From positions 1 through 64,000 of the forward strand of contig NZ_BDBX01000008.1 of NCBI RefSeq assembly GCF_001613205.1: a DNA stretch of 64,000 nt, written 5' to 3'. Shown here piece after piece: positions 46,108 to 54,808 of this stretch. Source of the stretch: Nocardia sienata NBRC 100364 (lineage in GTDB: Bacteria; Actinomycetota; Actinomycetes; Mycobacteriales; Mycobacteriaceae). Below the pieces are notes generated by a model that saw only the letters and a list, made by a program, of their open reading frames with translations, ran no database searches and was not told the DNA's origin. Positions within the stretch are counted from its first letter, which is position 1. Each line of letters starts with the position of its first letter. A program made the position numbers and the translations under genes.

Positions 46108-48555
46108 TCAGAAGTGTGGGGTACCGCCCACCACCCCGGCGCGTTCGAGAGCAGCCACTTCCGTCGTGCTGTAGCCGAGTTCGGCCAGTACCGCGTGGTT
46201 GTCCTGGCCGAGTAGCGGGGCGTGGGCGCGGTGGTAGCGACGGGGGCCGGCGGAATAGCGAGCGGGGACCGTGCTGTGTCGCGCGGTCGGATTCACCGGA
46301 TGGGCGACGGGTTCGAAGAACTCGCGGTGGCGCAACTGCGGGATCTCCGGCTGCCGGTGTGGCTGTAGTACTTGGGCCACCGGTATTCCGGCGTCCCAGA
46401 GGCGGGCGACGACCGCACCGGCTTCCTGCCCGGCGAACCACTCCGCGAGGTGGTCGTCGATCGCGTCGTGGTGGGTCCGGCGGCCCGCGACTGTGCGCAG
46501 TCCGGGGGCGGTTGCCCAGGCGGGCCGGCCCAGGACGTCGACGAGCGCGGCCCACTGCTCGTCGGTGGCGACGGCGAGGGCTATCCAGTTGTCGGGCCGG
46601 CCGAATTCGTCGAGTCCGGCCGCCCGGTAGAGGTTCTGCGGCGCGGCGTGCGGACCCCGGTTGCCGGCGCGTGCCAGCAGGGCGCCGTAGGCGGAGTATT
46701 CGATGACCTGCTCGGCGGTGATGTTCAGGGCGGCGTCGACCATGGCCGCCTCCACCAGCACTCCTTCACCCGTGCGGCGTCGGTGTTCCAGGGCCAGCAG
46801 CAGAGCGACGAGTGCGTGCACGCCGGCGTTCGGGTCGCCGAGACTGTAGGGCTCGACCGGATTCTGGTCCGGGTACCCGGTGCGCGCGGTGAGCCCGGAG
46901 GCATCTTCGATCACGTAGGCGAAGGCCGGATTATCGCGCCAGGGACCGTCGAGCCCGAACCCCGGCATCCGGACCATGACGGCATCGGGGCGCAACGCCC
47001 GCACGGCGTCCCAGTCGAGACCGATCTGTTCGATCACCCGCGGCGTGTAGTTCTCCACGAGCACATCACAGGAGGCGACCAGCCTGCGCAGGATCTCGCG
47101 CCCCGCCGGCTCCCGGAAATCGACGGTGATCCCGCGCTTTCCGGTGTTGAGGCCGGTGAAGATGCCCGACTTCTCCCACCACCGGTCTTCGTCGATCGGC
47201 ACCCCGGCGATAAGCCTGGTCCCGTCGGGACGCTGGGCCGATTCGACATGGATCACCTCCGCCCCCTGCATCGCCAGAAAGTGAGTGCACGACGGGCCCG
47301 CCCAGAACGTGGTCATATCGAGTACCCGCAGGCCCTGGAACGGAAACGGTTTCGCGGTGGCGGTACCGGTCGGGACGGGGCGGGTGGGTGATTGGCCGCG
47401 GCGGTACCGCTCGGTGTGCTCACCCAGTCGCGGTGCCGCCGCCGGTTCGCGCAACAGCGGGGGGCGGGACCGGAACGGCGGTCCGGGCCGGACGAATCCA
47501 CCGTCCGGGTGCACCGTGAAGAAATCGCGGGCGCGGTGCTGATCCAGCGCGGTGACAGTGGCGCCGTCGGCCACCGGACTGTTCGGGATCCGGAACGCCG
47601 TGGCCAGCTCCTGTATCTCGTCCACCTTGTGCGCCGCGAACCAGGCCGCGATTTCGGTGGCCTTCTCGTTGGTACGTTCGGTGATGGCCGGAGTCGGGTC
47701 CTCCTCGATCCACTCGGGATGCCCGACCATGACACACAGATCGAACCACTGCTGCGCGGTACCGCACCCGACCGCGATCAGGCCGTCGGCGGCCGTGGCC
47801 ACGCCGGGCCGGCTCAGCCGGCGCTGGGTGCGGAACGGGCGGTTCAGCGTCTCGTAGAAGGACACCGGATAATAGGAGAGCCCGAGGATCTGGGTCTCCA
47901 GCATCGACAGGTCGACCAGCTCGCCGGTGCCCGTGGCGAGGGCGCGATGCCGTGCGGTGAGGAGCGCGGCCGCCGCGTGCGTGCCGGCGAACCATTCGCC
48001 GACATCGCCGCCGATGTGCAGCGGTGCCCGATCGGGCGCGCCGCGGCCGAGGCCGACGATACCGCCCGACCAGGCCTGCAGCGTGAACTCCGTGGCGGGC
48101 CGCCCGGCCCACGGGCCGTCAAGACCGAACGGTGTGATCGTGGTGACGACGAGGTGGGGATGGCGGTCACGCAGCGCGGCGGGCGCGTGCTCGGGCCGGT
48201 CGGCGGTGCCGGGCCCGGGGGTCCAGACGACTGCGTCGGCGCCCGCGAGCAGCCGGTCGAGCAGGTCGCGGTCCGCGGCGCTGTCCGGATCGGCCACCAC
48301 GCTGTGGGAGTGGCCGGCGAGGAATCCGAAGAGCGCGCCGTCGGTGCCGTCGTCGAGGACCGCCCCGGAGACCGTCCGGCGGCGCAGCGGGTTGCCCGCC
48401 GGTGGTTCGACCGCGATCACCCGGGCCCCGGCGTCGGCGAGGAGTTTGGTGCAGTACGCGCCGGCGATCCCGCTCGACAGATCGACCACGACGTAACCCG
48501 CCAGTGGTGACATTTCCGGGGGGCAGTATCGGCCCGGTGCCCGATTCGCTGTCAT
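46108..48555 (-). CDS. Tandem-fused family III CoA-transferase (CaiB/BaiF)
   Basis: 815 aa, two complete family III units in one chain. Unit 1 (residues about 14-370) starts LAGYVVVDLSSGIAGAYCTK; unit 2 (about 390-815) starts FQGLRVLDMTTFWAGPSCTH. The catalytic Asp region is present in both (IGGDVGEWFAG and SLGDPNAGVHA). Family III enzymes move CoA between carboxylic acids as interlocked dimers; the fusion could make a built-in heterodimer. ATG 48555 has GAGG upstream. Confidence 0.9.
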   Translation of the reverse strand: MTANRAPGRYCPPEMSPLAGYVVVDLSSGIAGAYCTKLLADAGARVIAVEPPAGNPLRRRTVSGAVLDDGTDGALFGFLAGHSHSVVADPDSAADRDLLDRLLAGADAVVWTPGPGTADRPEHAPAALRDRHPHLVVTTITPFGLDGPWAGRPATEFTLQAWSGGIVGLGRGAPDRAPLHIGGDVGEWFAGTHAAAALLTARHRALATGTGELVDLSMLETQILGLSYYPVSFYETLNRPFRTQRRLSRPGVATAADGLIAVGCGTAQQWFDLCVMVGHPEWIEEDPTPAITERTNEKATEIAAWFAAHKVDEIQELATAFRIPNSPVADGATVTALDQHRARDFFTVHPDGGFVRPGPPFRSRPPLLREPAAAPRLGEHTERYRRGQSPTRPVPTGTATAKPFPFQGLRVLDMTTFWAGPSCTHFLAMQGAEVIHVESAQRPDGTRLIAGVPIDEDRWWEKSGIFTGLNTGKRGITVDFREPAGREILRRLVASCDVLVENYTPRVIEQIGLDWDAVRALRPDAVMVRMPGFGLDGPWRDNPAFAYVIEDASGLTARTGYPDQNPVEPYSLGDPNAGVHALVALLLALEHRRRTGEGVLVEAAMVDAALNITAEQVIEYSAYGALLARAGNRGPHAAPQNLYRAAGLDEFGRPDNWIALAVATDEQWAALVDVLGRPAWATAPGLRTVAGRRTHHDAIDDHLAEWFAGQEAGAVVARLWDAGIPVAQVLQPHRQPEIPQLRHREFFEPVAHPVNPTARHSTVPARYSAGPRRYHRAHAPLLGQDNHAVLAELGYSTTEVAALERAGVVGGTPHF

Positions 48556-48609
48556 AACTGCCTCGATTCCTGTGCCGGGATTGCGGTGTGGCGAACCCGT
48601 GGAGACCAC

Positions 48610-48639
48610 GCTGCACCCGCACTGTGGTGCGGGTGCAGC
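48610..48639 (-). terminator. Terminator after the crotonase gene
   Basis: 13-bp perfect stem (48610-48622 with 48627-48639), TGTG loop. It is downstream of the crotonase stop on the minus strand and before the CoA-transferase start, so the CoA-transferase probably has its own promoter. Confidence 0.7.
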
Positions 48640-48695
48640 ACACCGGCACGCCCGGGCCGGTGCTGTCGATCCCCCGGGAATGCGGACGCGGTCCG

Positions 48696-49712
48696 CTACT
48701 CCTTCTTCCGCCGGCCCGATCTGCTCAGCCGGAATTCCGGCGGGAACCGGCTGTCGTTGTCCTTGACCGAATTGTTCAGGCCGCCGTCGAAGGCGTTGTC
48801 CAGCATCAGATCGTTGTCGTCGGCGTGGATATGGCCGCCCATCGATTCGAAGAAACCGCTGAGCAGGCTGCCCATGTACTCACCCTGCTGCTGTTTCATG
48901 ATCTCGAAGAAGACCTTCTGCATGAACACCGTGTCCGTGGGCCGGTTGCGGGCGCAGGCCAGTGCGTACTTGTCGGTCTCGGACTCGAGATCGGCCCGGG
49001 GCACGACGCTGTTGAGGAAATTGCACTCGGCCATCTCGGCGGCGGTGAAGGGCCGCCCCGTGAACACCATCTCCTGGAATTTGCGCAGGCCCATGGTCTG
49101 CGCCCAAGTCCACATCCGTGGACCCCAGCCGTAGTAGCGGAACGACGGATGCCCGAACAGCGCATCGTCGGCGGAGATCACCAGATCGGCGTCGGCGGCC
49201 TGGTAGAAGTGCCAGCCGTAGCAGTAGCCCTTGACCTCGACAATGCTGATCTTCTTGAATTCCTGCAGACTCCGGCAGCCCGCCTGGGCATTGGCGTACC
49301 ACTGGCCGATGGTCGCGCCGTGCCGGAACGACCCCTCGGGCGGATACCTGACCTCGTCGGGCCCGATCTTGTATTCGCGTAGCCGCGGTCCCTGATCCGG
49401 ATCGTTCTGTACCGTCATGAACTCGCCGAGATCGGCGCCGGACCCGAAATCGTCACCCGCGCCCCGGATCACCAGCACCTTGACCTCGTCGTCGACGCTC
49501 GCCCGGTGGATCAGGTCGCCATAGCGCAGGCGGGCGTCCATGGTCGGGGCATTGAGCTGGTCGGGGCGGTCGAAGGTGATGGTCGCGATGCGGGTCGCCG
49601 GGTCCTTCGCGTACCGGATGATCTCCTCGGCGGTGGGCTGTAGGGGATCGGCGGCCCGGGTGTCCCCGTCGTCGTCGGCGTGGACTCCGTTGCCGGGGGT
49701 ACGGGTGGTCAT
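48696..49712 (-). CDS. Enoyl-CoA hydratase/isomerase (crotonase) family, atypical
   Basis: 338 aa. Crotonase features: ITFDRPDQLNAPTMD, first oxyanion loop GAGDDFGSGADLGEF, VEVKGYCYGWHFYQAADADL, and FRYYGWGP. The second loop has Tyr/Trp instead of the usual Gly-Gly-Gly and the chain is about 70 residues longer than typical, with a charged C-terminal tail. Probably acts on an unusual acyl-CoA. ATGA overlap with the M24 gene. Confidence 0.85.
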   Translation of the reverse strand: MTTRTPGNGVHADDDGDTRAADPLQPTAEEIIRYAKDPATRIATITFDRPDQLNAPTMDARLRYGDLIHRASVDDEVKVLVIRGAGDDFGSGADLGEFMTVQNDPDQGPRLREYKIGPDEVRYPPEGSFRHGATIGQWYANAQAGCRSLQEFKKISIVEVKGYCYGWHFYQAADADLVISADDALFGHPSFRYYGWGPRMWTWAQTMGLRKFQEMVFTGRPFTAAEMAECNFLNSVVPRADLESETDKYALACARNRPTDTVFMQKVFFEIMKQQQGEYMGSLLSGFFESMGGHIHADDNDLMLDNAFDGGLNNSVKDNDSRFPPEFRLSRSGRRKKE

Positions 49713-50833
49713 CGCGGCTCCCAGTGCGGGCTCGAGGTCAGGATCTGCGGGCCGTCCGCGCCGATGAGTACGGCGTCGCGGCCGAACACCGCACCCACTC
49801 CCTCCGCCCAGACATAACCGGTCACGGCGAGCACCATGCCGGGCTCGAGTATCTCGTCCTCCGCCGTGCGCCGGAGGGCGGGCGCGACGACCGGTGGGTC
49901 GAAACCCATACCGAGACCGCGGGCCACGGGCAAAGCCGGCAGCGGCTCGCCGGCGGAGAGATAGGCGTCGAGCAGACCGGCCGCGGGCGTGCCCGGCCGG
50001 CATGCCGCGAGGAGACTGTCCCACAACCGGTTCCAGCGGCCGTAGAGTTTCGCCGCCGCCGGGGTCACCGGACCGACCGGCCAGGTGCGCCCGACCTCCC
50101 CGATGTATCCGTCGGCGAGGACACCGGAAGAGAAGGCGACCAGATCACCCTCCTGGACCCGCCGGTCCGCGGTGGCCCGCCGCCAGGGATGGTCCCGGGC
50201 GGTCACCCACGCCGCGTCCTGCGTGGCGGGGGTGCTCACCCCGCCCGCCGCGCACGCTTCGAGCAGGACCCCGGCCAGCCCCTGTTCGGTGACCCCGGGC
50301 GCGAGTTCGGCCAGTCCGGCGGCGAGTCCCTGTTCGGCGACCCGCAGTCCGGCGCGCAGGGTAGCGATCTCGTCCGCGGTCTTGATCCGCCGGGCCGCGC
50401 GGAAGGCCAGTTCACCGTCGAGGATCTCGGCGTTCGGGAACGCGGTGGGCAGCAGCTCGGCGAAACCGGGGGAGAGCGCATCGGTCCCGACCCGCCGGGC
50501 GTCGGCCGCGCCCTCGATATCACGCAGCACCGCGACCAGATTGCGGGGATCCCACATGGTCTCGTAGAGGTTCTCGTGCGGGATGTCCTCGGGGATTCCC
50601 TCGTCCCAGGTGCTGTGCAGATGGACCGCGCCGGTACGCCGCACGAGCAGGGCCACCGGTCCGAACGGCCGAGTGCCCGCCACCCACAGCTGGGGCGCGC
50701 CGGAGAGGTAGCGGGCATTGGCCTGCCGTCCGGCGATGAGTACATCGAGGTCGTGGGCGTGCATCTGTGCCAGCACGCGCTCGCGGCGTCCCACCCGCAG
50801 CGCGCGATCGTCCGGCAGGATCTCAATCGCCAT
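49709..50833 (-). CDS. M24 (Xaa-Pro peptidase/creatinase) fold protein, metal ligands lost
   Basis: 374 aa with N-terminal creatinase domain and C-terminal pita-bread domain. All five metal-ligand positions are changed compared with its neighbour: the two Asp positions read FSSG and GEVGRTW, the His position reads VARGLG, and the two Glu positions read LAVTGY and FGRDAVL. Thus likely inactive as a hydrolase; may pair with the intact paralogue encoded upstream, which it overlaps by 11 nt. Confidence 0.85.
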   Translation of the reverse strand: MAIEILPDDRALRVGRRERVLAQMHAHDLDVLIAGRQANARYLSGAPQLWVAGTRPFGPVALLVRRTGAVHLHSTWDEGIPEDIPHENLYETMWDPRNLVAVLRDIEGAADARRVGTDALSPGFAELLPTAFPNAEILDGELAFRAARRIKTADEIATLRAGLRVAEQGLAAGLAELAPGVTEQGLAGVLLEACAAGGVSTPATQDAAWVTARDHPWRRATADRRVQEGDLVAFSSGVLADGYIGEVGRTWPVGPVTPAAAKLYGRWNRLWDSLLAACRPGTPAAGLLDAYLSAGEPLPALPVARGLGMGFDPPVVAPALRRTAEDEILEPGMVLAVTGYVWAEGVGAVFGRDAVLIGADGPQILTSSPHWEPR

Positions 50834-52058
50834 AGGGGGCATAGGTGTAGTCGGTGAGAGGCGCGAAGCCTCCGTCGGTAACCACCACGATCTCCTCACT
50901 GCGGTAGCCGCCGGTGCCGTCCTCCCACACCACGGGTTCGAGGACCAGCACCATGCCGGGTCGGAGCACGAAGTTCTCGTCGAATTCGGCGCCGAGATCG
51001 GTGCCGATCATCGGCACCTCGGCGGCGCTCACGCCGATTCCGTGCGAAATGTAGAAATGGGGGAGCCAGGGCCGGTGCCCGCCGGCCGCCGCGGTGGCCG
51101 CAGCACCGAGTTCGGCCGCGGTCGCGCCGGGCCGGATCTGCGCGAGTACCGCGTCCAGGATCTCCCGCCATTTCCGGTATTGCGCCCGCTGGCGCGGTGT
51201 CGGGTCCCGGCCGACGATCCAGGTGCGGCCGAAATCCGAGCAGTACCCGTTGTAGGTGATGCTGACATCGGTCCACAGCACGTCACCGGCCGCGAGTTCC
51301 CGCTCGGTGGTGAGCAGCGGCAACGCGAGATCACCGTGCTTGGTCCAGACACCGTCGGCTTTCGTTTCCGGCATGACCTGCCAGATGGCGTCGAGCATGG
51401 TGGCGGTGGCGCCGAGCTCGAACGCGCGCCGCACGAAACCCGCGGACAGGTCGATCTGGCGCTGCCCGGGGGCGAGACCGGTGTGGATGTCGACGATCGC
51501 TTCCTCGGTGATCCGGCAGGCCTTGCGGATACAGGACAGCTCGTCGGCCGTTTTGATCAGTTTCGCCGGGCCGATGACCGTGGCGGCATCCACCGGCTTC
51601 CCGCCCGGGAAGAGCCGGTCGCGCGCCCGCAGCATGGCGCCGGTGTATTCGTCCACCGCGAAGGTGGAACCGGCGGGCACCAGATCGGTGAGTTTTCGTG
51701 CGAAATCCGTGACGCCCTCGTCGAATTCGAGATACACCGGCGGATGCAGATGGTCGGCGGGCAGTTCGGTTTCGGCCGCGGCGCCTGCCCGGAAGGGCAG
51801 GAACAGATGCGGCCATTCGTCGTGCACCGTGACCACGGCGACCGGTCGCTCGACGTGGGCGAGGCCGGCGTCGCCGAGCGGCCAGTTGGCGCCGGTCGCG
51901 TAGACGACATTGTTGTTCAGCAGCAGGATCGCCGCGTCCACTCCGCGTTCGGCCATGGCTGAACGCAGGCGGGCCCCGGTCTCCCGGCGCATCCGGGTGC
52001 GGTCCGGGAGGTCGGGTATATCGATCGCCGCGGTGGTCGCGGCGGGAAAAGCGGTCAT
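50823..52058 (-). CDS. M24 family metallohydrolase (Xaa-Pro peptidase/creatinase type)
   Basis: 411 aa. Complete dinuclear metal site: Asp in LWTDVSITYNG, Asp in YCSDFGRTW, His in YISHGIGV, Glu in LVLEPVVW and Glu in YRSEEIVVV. Family members cleave X-Pro bonds or C-N bonds of creatine, ectoine and similar compounds. Given amidohydrolase and CoA-ester neighbours, a small-molecule amide substrate is more likely than peptide. Confidence 0.9.
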   Translation of the reverse strand: MTAFPAATTAAIDIPDLPDRTRMRRETGARLRSAMAERGVDAAILLLNNNVVYATGANWPLGDAGLAHVERPVAVVTVHDEWPHLFLPFRAGAAAETELPADHLHPPVYLEFDEGVTDFARKLTDLVPAGSTFAVDEYTGAMLRARDRLFPGGKPVDAATVIGPAKLIKTADELSCIRKACRITEEAIVDIHTGLAPGQRQIDLSAGFVRRAFELGATATMLDAIWQVMPETKADGVWTKHGDLALPLLTTERELAAGDVLWTDVSITYNGYCSDFGRTWIVGRDPTPRQRAQYRKWREILDAVLAQIRPGATAAELGAAATAAAGGHRPWLPHFYISHGIGVSAAEVPMIGTDLGAEFDENFVLRPGMVLVLEPVVWEDGTGGYRSEEIVVVTDGGFAPLTDYTYAPYGD

Positions 52059-52097
52059 CGAAATCGGTCCTTCTCGCCCTCGGCGCTGCGGCTCTGC

Positions 52098-53267
52098 CTA
52101 GATACCCAGGAATTCCTTGATGTTGCCGCTCACGATGCGTGCGGCGTCCTCGGGACCGACTACCTCGACGACCGCGGCCAGTGACTGCTCGGAGTAGCCG
52201 AAGGTGCTCTCGTTGTGCGGATAGTCCGAGGACCACATCACCCGGTCGACACCGATCTGGTCGATGACGGCCAGGCCCAGCGGGTCCACCATGAAAGAAG
52301 CCCGCATATGGTTCTGCCAGTAGTGGCGCACCTCGTGTTCCACCGGACGGTTGTACATGTGCCGGTAGGACGCGTTCATGTGCTCGGCATCCTGGAGAGC
52401 CGCGGCGACCCAGTTGATCCCGCCCTCGAACCAGCCGATCTGCAGACCCGGGTGCCGGTCGATGATCCCGCTGAAGAGGTACTTGGAGAACAGCTCCCGG
52501 AAGGGAGCCACATTGTGCATCATGCCGACCACGACACTGTTCACCTCGCACGGCGCGGACAGCGGGGATTCACCGATATGGTGCGATACCGGTACCCCGG
52601 ATTCCTCGATGGCGTCCCAGACGCCGATCATCGAGGTGCTGCCGTAGTCGATGACCTTGCCGTCGTCGTCCTTGCCGGCCGACAACGGCAGCAGAAATGT
52701 TCTGAGGCCGAGTGCTTTCAACTCGGTCAGGGTGCGGCGCGCTCCGTCGGCGTCCCACCAGTTGATCAGGCCGACACCGTACAGTGTGCCGCCGGAGCGC
52801 TCCTGTACCTCGGCGATGTACTCGTTGTAGATGCGGAAACAGCGCTCCCGGATGGCTTTGTCCGGATAGAACAGCAGCGCCAGCAGCGAGTTGGGGAAGG
52901 CCAGTTCCTTGTCGATCCCGTCGGCGCGCAGATCCGCCACCCGGGCTTCGAGGTTGGTGCTCCCGGAGCCGTCGAGGGGGTCGTACTGCATCAGCACCCG
53001 GCTGAAATCACCGGGCAGGAACGACTTTCCCTTGCGCCCGATCTGGTACGCCCCGTCCTCGTACCACACCCGGGGCGCCTTGTCCCGGAGTTCCTCGGGG
53101 AACCGCTCGTAGAAGATGTCGTCGGCGAGGGAGATGTGATTGTCGGCGGAGAAGACCTCGGTGCCGGCGGGGAGTCCGAGTGTGCCCTCGGCATGGCCCC
53201 GGCGATCCTTCGGCGGGCCGAAACCCTGCGGCGGGTAGAGCTGGGCACTGCTGGGCGAAGTCGGCAT
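52098..53267 (-). CDS. Amidohydrolase-2 family protein
   Basis: 389 aa; TTGGAGGG upstream of ATG. TIM-barrel metal-dependent hydrolase/decarboxylase type: FSADNHISL at the first strand, SGVPVSHHIGES, GIIDRHPGLQIGWFEGG and the final-strand Asp in VMWSSDYPHNES. First gene of the four-gene minus-strand operon with the M24 pair and crotonase. May hydrolyse a cyclic amide or decarboxylate an acid. Confidence 0.88.
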   Translation of the reverse strand: MPTSPSSAQLYPPQGFGPPKDRRGHAEGTLGLPAGTEVFSADNHISLADDIFYERFPEELRDKAPRVWYEDGAYQIGRKGKSFLPGDFSRVLMQYDPLDGSGSTNLEARVADLRADGIDKELAFPNSLLALLFYPDKAIRERCFRIYNEYIAEVQERSGGTLYGVGLINWWDADGARRTLTELKALGLRTFLLPLSAGKDDDGKVIDYGSTSMIGVWDAIEESGVPVSHHIGESPLSAPCEVNSVVVGMMHNVAPFRELFSKYLFSGIIDRHPGLQIGWFEGGINWVAAALQDAEHMNASYRHMYNRPVEHEVRHYWQNHMRASFMVDPLGLAVIDQIGVDRVMWSSDYPHNESTFGYSEQSLAAVVEVVGPEDAARIVSGNIKEFLGI

Positions 53268-53433
53268 CGTGACCCTCCAATGGATCGTTTGATTCGCGAA
53301 TCTGCCGTCGGCGGTCGTGGTCCCGGGCCGGCCGTTGCCGTCACGGTGTCATGCCGATTCCCTATGGCCGGTCGCCTCGGGAAGTCGGTGCGCGCGCGGC
53401 CGGATTCCGGTGGTTCATCCGCCAAGCTGAAAA

Positions 53434-53463
53434 CGACATTATCACAATAGGAGAGTGACATTC
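53434..53463. promoter_or_regulatory. CGACATT/TGACATT repeat pair upstream of amidohydrolase operon
   Basis: CGACATT at 53434-53440 and GAGTGACATTC at 53453-53463, core spacing 22 nt. Close variants occur upstream of the Mce operon at 55238 and 55262. Confidence 0.4.
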
Positions 53464-53635
53464 TACGCATACGTGTGAATCTGCCTGTTCTTCTGCGGGT
53501 AGTGCAGGGAGAATGTTATTTTCATCCCGGGTCGATGTCAGTCCCTGCGGAGGCGGGCGCTCGGTGGATTCCGAGGCGTGGGCGACCGCGATTCGCCTGT
53601 GAAGACCCATTGCCGGGGCAACTTCCCTGTAACCC

Positions 53636-53678
53636 TTGTCACATCCTGGAAACCAACCTACTGTGTGTTCACTAGGTT
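53636..53678 (+). promoter_or_regulatory. Promoter and palindromic operator of the TetR gene
   Basis: TTGTCA (53636-53641), 17-nt spacer, TACTGT (53659-53664). A 24-bp dyad with arms AACCTAcTG and CAcTAGGTT (53655-53678, 8 of 9 positions per arm) covers the -10 box and ends 21 nt before the ATG, consistent with autorepression. Confidence 0.65.
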
Positions 53679-53699
53679 TGTCAGATCGGGGTTCGGGCC

Positions 53700-54305
53700 A
53701 TGACAGCTCCTCGTCCTTATGCCTCACTCCTCGCCAAGGGGGAAGACCGTAGGCAGCGCATCCTCGCCGTCGCGCAGCGGCTGCTCACCCGTAACGGCTG
53801 GCGCGGAACCACGCTCGCGCAGATCGCCGGAGAGGCCGGAGTGACCTCCGCGGGGTTGTTGCACCACTTCTCCTCGAAAGAGCAATTGCTGCACGCCGTT
53901 CTGGATGCCCGCGACGCCCAGGATTTCGAGGATGCCGATATCAGCGGCGATCTCGTGATCGAGATACGCAAGGTGGTCACCCGGATGGAACGTCATCCGG
54001 AGCTGGTCGGCACCTTCGTGGTGCTGCTCGTCGAGAACCTGATGCCCGAGGCGCCGCTACACGATCGGATGCTCGATCGCTGGCAAACGGCTGTCGAACT
54101 CGTCGTCCAGGCGATCCGGAGAGGCCAGGACAGCGGCCGGTACCGGCGCGATATCGATCCACGGGTGCGTGCCGTGGAAATCGTGGCCTTCTTGAACGGA
54201 ATGGAGATCTCATGGCTGCTCGATCGTTCGATCCCGCTGGCCGACGTATTCAACGGTTACACCGAGTCGCTGGCCCGCGACTTGGCGGCGAAGGAGATGT
54301 TATGA
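53700..54305 (+). CDS. TetR/AcrR-family regulator
   Basis: 201 aa. HTH: RRQRILAVAQRLLTRNGW, TTLAQIAGEAGVTSAGLLHH, FSSKEQLLHAVL. C-terminal domain has AVEIVAFLNGMEISWLL. Divergent from the amidohydrolase operon and upstream of the Mce operon, so it may control one or both. ATGA overlap with the next gene. Confidence 0.92.
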   Translation: MTAPRPYASLLAKGEDRRQRILAVAQRLLTRNGWRGTTLAQIAGEAGVTSAGLLHHFSSKEQLLHAVLDARDAQDFEDADISGDLVIEIRKVVTRMERHPELVGTFVVLLVENLMPEAPLHDRMLDRWQTAVELVVQAIRRGQDSGRYRRDIDPRVRAVEIVAFLNGMEISWLLDRSIPLADVFNGYTESLARDLAAKEML

Positions 54306-54808
54306 GGTACCGACTCGATGTGGTGGCGGCGACCGTGGCCGACGCGGTCCAGTTCGCCGGCGGGTGGCTGTTCGATCGATCGGTGGCCGGCTGGGATGTG
54401 ACCGTCCTGCTCGCACAGCCCTCCGATATCCGCCCGTTGAAGATTCTCGGCGCCGAGGTGCGTGAACTCGACGCCGTGCTGGCGACGGAGGTACCCGGTC
54501 GGCTGCCGCAGGCGCTGGCCGTCGATGCCGATGTCTGTAGCCGGGACGGCCGAGCCCGCAAGGGAGTGCTGCGGGCGCTGGAAGATCGCGGGATCGAGGT
54601 CGTCGTCTGGGGGGAGGGCTGGCCGGCCGGTCAAGACCACGGCGTGGACCCGGTGCTGCACCGGCTCAGCTACGCGGCGCGGGCGTTCAAGGCGCAGGCG
54701 ATGGTGGCCGCCGGGTTGTCGCCCACCGCGGTGACGCCGAGTGAGATCTTCCGCAGCGGTGCCATGGAGTACGCGCCGTTCTGCGCGGATCTGGTGCCCG
54801 CGGTCTGA
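54302..54808 (+). CDS. Conserved hypothetical coupled to TetR
   Basis: 168 aa, not recognised. Alpha/beta pattern starting MRYRLDVVAATVADAVQFAG, then VTVLLAQPSDIRPLKILGA and IEVVVWGEGWPAG. Resembles a receiver/Rossmann-like domain without obvious catalytic residues; the Cys near residue 79 (DADVCSRDGRARKG) is notable. ATG start inside the TetR stop. Confidence 0.75.
   Translation: MRYRLDVVAATVADAVQFAGGWLFDRSVAGWDVTVLLAQPSDIRPLKILGAEVRELDAVLATEVPGRLPQALAVDADVCSRDGRARKGVLRALEDRGIEVVVWGEGWPAGQDHGVDPVLHRLSYAARAFKAQAMVAAGLSPTAVTPSEIFRSGAMEYAPFCADLVPAV

Larger units (their letters stand above)
53268..53699. other. Divergent region amidohydrolase operon / TetR gene
   Basis: 432 bp. Contains two TGACATT-type motifs (53434-53440, 53456-53462), an extended -10-like TGTGATAAT for the minus strand near 53438-53446, and on the right the TetR promoter/operator (53636-53678). 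Confidence 0.55.

Noticed and set aside
46108..48555. Idea that the first half of the fused CoA-transferase is dead because the helix after the active site reads SMLET rather than a D-containing form
   Set aside because: The catalytic Asp lies in the preceding GGD/GD motif, which is present in both halves.
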